Part shown: positions 55,286-64,000 of the stretch, one piece after another | How the letters are laid out: each line of letters opens with the position of its first letter | Numbering within the stretch: position 1 is the stretch's first letter | Position numbers and translations under genes: made by a program | Notes under the pieces: model-generated | What the model was told of the DNA's origin: nothing | Databases searched by the model: none | What the model saw: only the letters and a program-made list of their open reading frames with translations | Source of the DNA: Solen grandis | Lineage: Eukaryota > Mollusca > Bivalvia > Adapedonta > Solenidae | DNA: 64,000 nucleotides | NCBI GenBank assembly: GCA_021229015.1 | Contig: CM037785.1 | Span: 43,980,543-44,044,542 of the forward strand | Direction: 5' to 3'

Positions 55286-56105
55286 TGCTCACCGAAGGTG
55301 ACGCATATAGTCGCCGCTTCGTCCGTCCGTCCGTCCGTTCGTCCGTCCGTCCGTCCGTTCGTCCGTCACACTTTCCTTGTCCGGACTATTTCTCAGGAAC
55401 TAACGGCTTGAATTCAACGAAACTTTATGGGAAGCTTTATTACCAAGAGGAGATGCGCATATCGTCAGCATGACCTGATTCCTAAATTTTTCAAAGAGTT
55501 ATGGCCCATTGACTTTTCGGCCTATAGTACATATTGCATGATTCTTGTCCGGGCTATTTCTCAGGAACTAATGGCTTGAATTCAACTAAACGTTATGGGA
55601 ATTATTATTACCAAGAGTAGATAAGCATATCGTCGGCGTGACCTGGTTCCTCAATTTTTCACAGAGTTACGGCCCCTTGACCTTTTGGCCTATAGTACAT
55701 ATTGCATGATTCTTGTCCGGGCTATTTCTCAGGAACTAATGGCTTGAATTCAATGAAACTTTATGGGAAGCTTTATTACCAAGAGGAGATGCGCATATCG
55801 TCAGCATGACCCGATTCCTAAATTTTTCAAAGAGTTAAGGCCCATTGACTTTTTGGCCTATAGCATGTCATGATTCTTGTCCGGGCTATTTCTCAGGAAC
55901 TAATGGCTTGAATTCAACAAAACTGTATGGGAAGCTTTATCACCAAGAGTAGATACGCATATCGTCGGCGTGACCTTGTTCCTCAATTTGTCACAGAGTT
56001 GTGGCCCCTTGACTGAAACTTTATGGGAAGCTTTATTACCAATAGTAGATACGCATATCGTCGACGTGACCTGGTTCCTCAATTTTTAAGTTATGGCCCC
56101 TACTA
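55286..56105 (+). mobile_element. TCCG-tract repeat with tandem 175-bp core
   Basis: TGCTCACCGAAGGTGACGCA, a (GTCC) simple repeat at 55320-55368, then about four monomers with TTCTTGTCCGGGCTATTTCT, GGCTTGAATTCAA, CTTTATGGGAAGCTTTATTA and GCGCATATCGTC. The same plan (cap, Tc-rich tract, tandem core) as the other families but a different sequence. Confidence 0.7.
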
Positions 56106-57780
56106 CCATGTTGTTGACTAATATTCATGTCATTTGCCTAATTTAACAGGAGATATCATTTAAACAAAACCCCACAAAATTCAATATGCTAGTAATGTCA
56201 ATCATAATCATGTCAGCTAATTGTTGTTTAGGCCATTATACACTTTTTCAAATATCCAATCATATGTCAAGAGTGTTGGTTAACCTCTTTGATATGAGCA
56301 CACATTGAAATGTATGACTTAATTTTTAGTAGTATAAAAACTTAAAAAAAATCAATGAAAGATCTGATGAGTAACACGTATTATCATATTAAATAGTAAA
56401 CTGTTACTTAGTCTCCAAATTAGAGTTGGTAAAACATCTCATCTGATGAGGAGAATAGATATGATTTAGGAATGGGAATTTCAACATATCCTCCCACCCA
56501 TTGACCAAGGCCTTATTTGTAACAATGACGTTCTTCGGGGAGCATCTGTCAGTTCTACTGACTTTCTTGTTAGTTGTGTGTGACGTCAGTCACACCAACT
56601 ATAGTACATTTGTACTACGTTTTCAACCCAGGTTCTCCTAGATTTAAAACCGAATAACTCAATAGTGTAAATATGATCGAACAATTGGATATATATATCT
56701 ACAACATAAGTATACTAGAATGAAGCAAACATGCAGAAAAATCAATGCTGCGTCAAAAATAAATACTTACAGGCTACAAAAATCGCCTGTGACACAAAAA
56801 CATGATAGAACTTATTTTTCTATGCTGTTGTAACTGCAATCGAATGATGTAACTTTTTTATCATGTGATCACTTTACATGCGCACGAATATAGCTTGGTT
56901 CGATGCAAAGGAGTCTCGCAAATAAATTTGATAGTAAATGTGCAGCGTTTGGTCATTTTAGACTGTTGCAAAAACCCACGTGAAGTCCAAAACAAATCCG
57001 ATTGTAACTACTATAAACCAAATCAATCTATCGACCTCAGATACCTCCAAGGGTTATTTCGTGTACTAATAAATGACCGAAACCTGTATATCTACTATCC
57101 GAAATGAGTTCGGAGCCTCTGGCCCGTGCAGAAAATTTGCATAATTACTTCAATCTATAAATAGAGACTGTGATAGATAAGGTACTGCATGAATACAAAT
57201 CACAGCTCTAATAGCACTGAGAGAACAGGGTGTCGCATTTCCTTTGTTTATCAAAGTAAATTTAATTATTGGTGATCGACTTGCAGCTCTTTGTGTGATA
57301 TAAATTTTATGAACTGTGGGCAAGAGAATGGGAAAAGACAGGTAATGTGCATATTGTTAATAGTCCATTGAAATAAAAAATTAATGGTGTGTTCATCTTT
57401 TTTGTAACGACCGTGTTCGCGCAAGTTTATAACATTGGGCTTAACTGTCATCGCTTGAAATTTTGAAGCTCGTTTATTAAATTCACTTTGAAAAACAAAA
57501 GAAATGCGAAATCATCAAATTAAAAGCTCTGTTCTCTTAGCTGCCAGTCTTACGCAGCGGGAACCAAAAAGCATTGTTGATTTGCATAATTACCACAGCC
57601 TTCTTCACTGCGTTTTATCAATCCTCGTTCAGTAAAGCTCAATGCAATCAGCCTGCTGATGCTGAAATAAAGTCACGGCCTCCTCAGAATCATTATGGAG
57701 CAAATCAACGCCCATGGCACTGACAGACTGTCAACTTGTTATCATGAAACAAAGAGCGAGTTCTGCTGACTAACTACGCT
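56106..57780. other. Non-coding stretch, nothing recognised
   Basis: No splice-supported coding segment, RNA gene or repeat family identified. Confidence 0.45.
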
Positions 57781-57784
57781 CACT

Positions 57785-57985
57785 AAGCCCCTCACCGCGC
57801 GGGTTCGAATCCCGGCAGGGTCATTCGGATTTTCATGTGAGGAAGTCTTCCAGCTGGCTTGCGGTAGGTCGGTGGTTCTACCCGGATGCCTCCGTGCATT
57901 CGGGGTCTTCCTCCACCCGTAATTAGCTGGATGTCGCTATATGACTGAATTACTGTCAAAGCGACGGTTTACTGAAATAGTCAAG
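57785..57985 (+). mobile_element. tRNA-derived SINE with conserved central domain
   Basis: B-box GGTTCGAATCC at 57802-57812; central domain TTTTCATGTGAGGAAGTC, GGTCGGTGGTTCTACCCGG and CGGGGTCTTCCTCCACC; tail TATATGACTGAATTACTGTC. This central block is shared by SINEs of many marine invertebrates. The A-box part is degraded. Confidence 0.8.
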
Positions 57986-59400
57986 TCAAGTCAGCTGACT
58001 TACTTCTAGAACCTAGAGTTGCAGGAAAACGTGTGGAGTTTTTGGCGTCATATGACATTTGCTTTCACCACTGGCACTAGAACCACAGAATTGTAATTCC
58101 ATTGAAATGTTGATAACGATTGTTTCCATCTGTACTGTATATTGAACATGGTAAGGAACGGAATCTGACATCACATGAATACGGAGGTCGTAACTTTGTA
58201 CAGATGTACGCTACTATTTTATTTTATGTACAGTTCGATCAGTCTGATATTCAATTAACATATGAAATAACAAATCGTTGGCAAAAGGCAACCTTAAAGA
58301 AGAATTAACGCGAAGTGTCAACAATTTGTACATCTTTATAAATCTGCTACATTATCAACTTCCGGTTTGTTATTGTCGGCGATTCTGATTGGATGACGCA
58401 ATACGAACCCTCATTCTGTCCTTGTCAAATCAGATCACTCGATTCAAAATCGCCCCCCCCCCCCCAAAAAACAACAACAACAACAACAAAAAAAACAAAA
58501 AAAAACGGAAATTGATGAGAGCAGACTTAAATTCAACTTAACCGCTGAAATTAGAATTACATGAGGATCCTACGGACAGTCTATCTACACTGTGTGTTTT
58601 GATTAACTGTTCAGCCATACACACCAAAATGTTCTCTCTATGGTGTCCTATTCTGTTCACTTCAACCCTCTTCTCTTCAAATTGCGACAGCAAGATAATT
58701 ATCGCATTGTTCCATGTAAAAAAATCTGCATTTGATATTCCTTGTGAGGTTCTTAGGGCGCTAATTATAGTCTCATTCTTCGCATGTCTTTCTGATATCT
58801 CGCGTCACAGAGCGCCAAAGCGAGGTTTTTATCAATTCCTCGCGATGATTTTAAAATCATTGCGTTGTCAATCTGTCTCTCAGGACTTTGTACCAGGAAT
58901 GTATATAAAGATTGCACACATGGTAGTTTGTATGTTTGCTAAAATGGTTACACATCAAAATATGTAATTAGTATTTTCCAATTATACTATTAAATATGCA
59001 TGTATAAGTAATAAACAAACTACGCTATTAAACGTAGATTTTTTACTCTTCCCTCACGATACATTTTTTTTCTGGAATACCGTTTTCTGTCATTGATATA
59101 CTGCTTATTTATTGTTTGGTCCTTTTTAATTTGCCTCCTTGAAATCAATGAATCAATTCCTGTGAGAAGTATGAAACCAGATTAGCAGGCGAGCAAATTG
59201 AATGTTTTATACTCACCACCATGTAGCTATTTTCTACCTGAATATATTTAAGTAAAATACAGTGTAACATTTCTATTCTCAGATGTAATGCTATACAACC
59301 TTATTGGCGTACTTGCAAGCTGAACGGGTTTTATTTGTGTTACATACATTTAATATAAGACTAAAAAGGCAAACGGGATTTAGTCACTAGTTGCTTTCCT
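57986..59400. other. Non-coding stretch
   Basis: Contains a poly-C run and (CAA)n at 58452-58500. A 122-codon open frame at 58599-58967 has no splice context or domain and is treated as chance. Confidence 0.45.
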
Positions 59401-59404
59401 CGTC

Positions 59405-60395
59405 TAAATACCGGTAGTCCTACGAGACAATGCGAGATTTCTCGCAAAACTCACGTTGTCACTCACAGGTACTTGAGGACAGGGCCCTAGCTGTGCCCCT
59501 TCATCCCCCCCCCCCCCACACACACACACACACACACACACACGCGCGCACGCACGAAAGGCTTTGAATATAGCGGTTTTTAACTTTAATTCGCCATTTA
59601 CATTGAGTTTATGTATCAAAATATTCACATTCAAATAAATCTTACGTTCACTATCCATGTCTTTATAAATAAAAAAAATCACTATACATAAAACAACAAG
59701 GTAACCAACTTCAGCCGGATACTGAAGAGCACCCATTGCGAATTCCCACTGTCAACGGATAATTTTCCTTCATGACTGTTCAAAAGAAATACAAATATAA
59801 TTATTTCTAATGTCTAAAATGCCAAAATTTCGAGTGGGGATTTAGTGATTTAACTCCATTCGAACCTCGATCAACGGAAGTGAACCCATAACGATATCTA
59901 TGAGGTCAGCGCTGCGATTTGTTTATTTACAGAAGTTATTTTGTTTACAAATATTTTCGGAGCACTCTAACTTTCCCGTTCTGTATCATATACAATCGCA
60001 ACATCTTTTTCTCAGTCTGAGTTGACCTTCGTGGGCGATGACGTCATAGATGTCATTTTGGGTTCACTTCCGTTGATCGAGGTTCCAATCGGTTAAAATA
60101 GTTAAAGCTCGAGTAGAAATTAAGAAATTTCAGGCATTAAAAATGATAATATCTGTATTTCATGTGAACAGTTGTGAAGGAAAATTATCCGCTGACAGTG
60201 GGAATTCTCAAATATTATCGATGGACACATTTTCATTGATTTGTTGACACTTATTCCCGATGGGTGCCCTCCAGCATCCTGCTGAAGTTGGAAACCTTGT
60301 TGTTTATTATGTATAGACTATCGTGATTTTTTTTCTTATTGATAGAGACAGGGTCCTGTCCTCAAGTACCTGTCACTCTGTCGTTTGTTATAGAT
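59405..60395. repeat. Long imperfect inverted repeat (about 1 kb fold-back)
   Basis: The left arm has, in order, GGTACTTGAGGACAGGG, TACATAAAACAACAAGGT, CACCCATTGCGAATTCCCAC, GATAATTTTCCTTC and TCGATCAACGGAAGTGAACC. The right arm has the complements in reverse order (60063 onward, to CCTGTCCTCAAGTACCTG at 60350-60370). The spacer is about 150 bp near 59900-60055. Confidence 0.8.
59505..59552. repeat. Poly-C and CA microsatellite
   Basis: A run of C followed by (CA)n and CGCGCG within the left arm of the fold-back. The right arm has no such tract. Confidence 0.9.
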
Positions 60396-60759
60396 TAAAT
60401 CAAATTCCTAATACGAGATTTGAGAAAGACATGCGAATGAGCGCCTTAAAATACCTCGCGAGGATCGTTAAATCTCGCATAAATATCCTATGTACAGGTT
60501 TTTATTTTATTATTTTATTTTTTATTCATTTATTTTTAAATGAGTCAGCGCGTCAATGATTGTGTTATCGCGTGTTGGAAGATGAGGATAAGTGGCACGA
60601 ACTGGACACCATAGCAATCCTATCAGACCATTGATATTTGTTCTTGTGAATTTGAAGATTAATTGCAGTTTATTTAATTACAACTTAAAAGTGATCTCGA
60701 AGCTTATTTTTTTCTACATAATGTAGTATATTTCGGAAACAGTAGGCATATTACCTCCC

Positions 60760-61110
60760 ATCCCAACCTCATTAAAATCAGATTCAGTATGCTAACTGGT
60801 CAATCTCATAATAGGGTAGAAAGGCGTGTAAGCGGCCGGGTAGCTCATTCGGTTGAGCATTCGCCCTGTAAGTGAAATGCCCAGGGTTCGAGTCCCGGTC
60901 AAGCTGCACATTTTTCTCACTCTGTGACAAATGTTTTACCGAAGTCAGTTAGAAACGCACTATTTAATTGGTATAAAATCGAGCACTTGTTTATGCATAT
61001 AAAATACTTTAAAGGTCAATCAGATGTGACCCCTTATGCGATCTTGTCAGATCCTAATCATAGATAGTAGAGGAGCGTTAATTAGGATATGATTTTAATT
61101 GATTGCTCCC
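60760..61110 (+). mobile_element. SINE-like element with internal tRNA-like region
   Basis: The tRNA-like part is at 60832-60905 with A-box TAGCTCATTCGG (60841) and a perfect B-box GGTTCGAGTCC (60885-60895), then AAGCTGCACATTTTTCTCAC and GAGCACTTGTTTATGCATAT. Homologous to 35640-36150, including sequence 5' of the tRNA-like head; this copy lacks about 85 bp there. Confidence 0.8.
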
Positions 61111-63960
61111 ATCCTGGACTTTTACCAAAACTACCTGCTCCAAGTGTGGCTAAATACCCTAGGAAAATAAGGTACAATGCAGAAGGTGTTGGTTTTTTTT
61201 CTCAACAATAATTGCACAGAAATCGGTGTTACCATTTTTTATTTTATTTTTTTTTAAGGGGGGGGGGTTGATATTGGACCTAGCGAACTTCCCTGGCACG
61301 GGAGAAATCTTGCGTGCTATTGTCAGTTTTGTTATCTAAAATTACCATAGAGTGTTTGTATTTTCAACAATTAGACCTACCACTTCAGAATTACCTACCC
61401 TGCAGTTTTCCAATCCATGATTGAACGGAAATCAATGTCAACCAATTATACAATTGACATGTTTTGTCAGTAAATACTTTTCTTAACCTTTTTAACTCTA
61501 TCGCTCAGCTGTAGTTGTGACTGCGAACATGTATTTGAGTGGAGACGATTGTGTTGTTCGGTTGTCTGTTGTTGTTATTGTTGTTATTTATTATGATAAT
61601 GTTGTTGTTTGCAAGAAACGTAGACCCTTTGTATTGATAACGATTTCCACTTTGTAACGACAATCCATAAAAACAGAATTTGAAATAAGCAGATTTTTTT
61701 CAAGACCCTCCCCAGCCGCAAAGAACTGCTCCAACAGAGGACACGTCGAGGGTGATGAATGTAAATTTGAATTGTATCCCAAAGAAAACAAAAGAGGTAA
61801 CTTAAGCTGACTAAAGACATCTATGATATTTTAGTATTCGTGCTTCGATGCATATGTTTACCATATTTTAAGCATAATATTTAGATATATGGATTTATTC
61901 ATCTTGGAGAGTTTTAAACCTGAGTTTCATAAACATGTCATGCAAATTGTGAAACTAATAAACCGAGCTCTCGGATTGATTTATAGATAACAGCATTGAC
62001 CGGGAACCAGTTTTTGTTTTTGGATTCCATTTCAAATGTGCCCCGCCTACAGTAACGATCCGACTGCTGCTTAATAACGCTAAATCATGCAAACAAAACT
62101 TCGAAAGTTGTAAAGTTGTTACAATTAGGAGAAAAGTATGTTTGCTCTAATTTAATCCACTTGGCAATACCTGAGTCACTATTTGAAATACTAGTTGGTT
62201 TTGTTGAGGCGCTGTATCATTTACTATTGTTAAACTTATTCATTTTTGTGCGGGATTTGGTATGCACTCGATCGGATTTTTCATAGGAAAAGAAATGTAA
62301 TTAACAAGAAAAGTGGTTATTAAACTTGAAGGATTTGTACTGACATAAGCTAATCAAAATTTCGGTTATTGAAGAACAAAGGAATATATTCCTTCGAAAG
62401 AAAGGAAAACCTCGTCGCGCATGGTAAATGGCTTTTGTTACTCTCTCTCTCTCTCTCTCTCTCTCTGTTCCAAGGAAACCGCACCAGTTAACAACTTAGA
62501 AGTTTTGCGGTAGGTCATTGAACCAACAACCGTTCCTGTTGCCATGGCATGTATCAGAGCCATCTTGTCATCGCCATAGACTGATACCAGACAAGCTCTA
62601 AAAATGTTCGTACTCGAGAATTCCGTCTGAATTACCATAGCATTAGTCTTTACGTTTGCATTTTTCCAGTGTAACTATATATAACTACAGAAAATATCTT
62701 GCATATACCAACAGACAATGGGATATCATTTTAAAAATGTGAGTATCGAAGTTAAAGCCTTTTCTTGTCGGTCAACTTTGAAGATAAAAAAAAATAATGT
62801 CAATTTTGAAAACAATACTCTCTCTCTCTCTCTCTCGTTGTACATGTAACTGGTTTGTATAAACAGATTTCGACATAACCAACGCAAAATACAGAGCAAC
62901 CAAAGAAGGATAGAAACCGGGGTTACTATGGCAACTGTGAGCCAGAAATATCGACACGAAGGGAGATACGATATTCGTTTCACCAGTACCAAGTTGATTT
63001 TAGTCAACAACAAACGTGGAAGTGTAAGTATAAATAGACAAACACATACACACAGGACTTGGTCTAGTTTTGCATGTGTGCTTCATACCTCACTATGATG
63101 GTTTGTACCTCAGTTTGTATATGCAAAGTGTAGTCTCGCCGAGGTAAATTTTCCTTGTTGCACGTTTCTGTTCCTCGGTATGAAATTCAACTTTAAAACT
63201 AACTATTGTTTCAATCTCAAAACCAAACCAAACCACATAAACTAATACAAACCCTAAGCCAAACCCTTACTCTTAGACAAACTGAGGTACAAATTTTCTT
63301 CCTCGTAACCATACTGTTTACAAACCCAGACACACATGCATTCGCACATACATACACATATTTTGACAATGGAATAGTTGATACAATTTTGTCAGTATAT
63401 GTACTTGACATACATACATTAAAGCAATTGAATTGTTGATCCAACATTTTGTAATTACATGTACTTGACATATAACATAACTACTGTACTTATTTCATTA
63501 TTACTTGTTCGCTCTGCTACAAAGTGCTAAATCACTATAGATAACTACAATACTTTTAAGTCATGCACCCGTCATAAGCATGTGCTGAAATAAACAGATA
63601 TCTACGAATCCTGAGACAGATGCTAACCTATAACGATTTACAATAAACCTGTATGCATTATTTCATATACATGTACATGTATTTTAAAATAAACGCAAAT
63701 AATGTGTATCAAAACATTGGCAAATATACTTTCAGAAAAAAAAAAAAGGATGAATCGAACACAAGTCTTCAACCCTAATAACACATTAAGTAGTGGATTT
63801 GTGTCTGAGTTTTCTTTAGTTCCATCTTGGTATTGTTTTTGTTTTATAGATTAATCAGTTAAGACTTATTTGTTTTATGTCGATTAAAAAACAAAACAAA
63901 TATTTCTACATTTTACTAATCCATCTCGACAGTTCTTGGGTTTGACCAGTACTTTGTGCC
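61111..63960. other. Non-coding stretch with microsatellites
   Basis: CT repeats at 62441-62467 and 62819-62836, a poly-G run near 61258, and GTTGTT repeats near 61570. Two minus-strand open frames (62438-62638, 62726-63013) run into the CT repeats and have no splice support. Confidence 0.5.
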
Positions 63961-63968
63961 TTAGAAGA

Positions 63969-64000
63969 TTGTGTAAAACGGGGATCGAACCCACAACCTG
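63969..64000 (-). repeat. tRNA-like B-box at the window edge
   Basis: The reverse complement reads CAGGTTGTGGGTTCGATCCCCG, a strong B-box context (GGTTCGATCCC). Either a SINE head or a tRNA continuing past the window; cannot be decided. Confidence 0.4.

Noticed and set aside
58599..58967. 122-codon open frame
   Set aside because: Longest unsupported frame in the right part, but no domain, no splice signals and no repeat match; compatible with chance.
60832..60905. Functional tRNA gene
   Set aside because: Good A- and B-boxes, but the acceptor stem does not pair well, and the segment is embedded in a repeated SINE-like element.
62438..63013. Two minus-strand frames next to CT microsatellites
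   Set aside because: They read into Arg-Glu repeats from the CT tract and lack a second exon or signals. A real exon at 62480-62638 is not excluded but is not supported.
1..64000. Bacterial contamination, virus, or retrotransposon with reverse transcriptase
   Set aside because: No operon structure, and no reverse transcriptase, integrase or capsid-like frame seen in the translated frames.

Overview
This is eukaryotic, metazoan DNA: AT-rich, intron-dense, with consensus GT/AG splice sites, tRNA-derived SINEs, many MITEs and two 100-N scaffold gaps. The dominant repeats are elements with a 5' cap containing GGGCCATGATGGCCC and CTCACCTGAG and a 3' cap ending in a hairpin plus CTAA. Elements like these are abundant in bivalve molluscs, so a heterodont-type bivalve is the best guess; genus and species cannot be read from the window.

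Three protein-coding genes can be assembled. Gene 1 (minus strand, 34054 to 3612) has six coding exons whose phases all agree and give a 770-residue protein. It has an unrecognised N-terminal alpha/beta-like half, a Ser/Asp linker, an unrecognised helical middle, and a C-terminal trypsin-like (PA-clan) protease domain with a plausible His563/Asp597/Ser711 triad. Its 15-kb fifth intron (7472-22591) is packed with transposons and holds a three-copy tandem segmental duplication. Gene 2 (plus strand, 39169-45760, 5' end not found) is divergent from gene 1 and encodes a C2H2 zinc-finger/coiled-coil protein with a basic C-terminus. Gene 3 (minus strand, 49405-48276, 5' part not found) is convergent with gene 2; only its lysine-rich to poly-Asp C-terminus is certain, and one possible further exon lies at 51078-51173.

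Layout: 1-3.4 kb, cap-and-core elements around a gap; 3.6-7.5 kb, last two exons of gene 1; 7.5-10.2 kb, nested MITEs and a SINE; 10.2-21.1 kb, segmental triplication; 21.1-34 kb, remaining gene 1 exons among repeats; 34-39 kb, divergent intergenic region with a duplicated 275-bp block and a SINE carrying a nested hAT-like MITE; 39-46 kb, gene 2; 46-49.4 kb, SINEs and gene 3; 49.5-64 kb, mostly non-coding with minisatellites, SINEs and a 1-kb inverted repeat.

The most notable points are the gene 1 architecture, the mobile-element family that keeps its ends but swaps its tandem core monomers, the perfect RFX-type palindrome GTTGCCATGGCAAC carried by one core type (twelve exact copies here), and the complex junctions of the segmental triplication. 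No viral, prokaryotic, CRISPR or rRNA features were seen.
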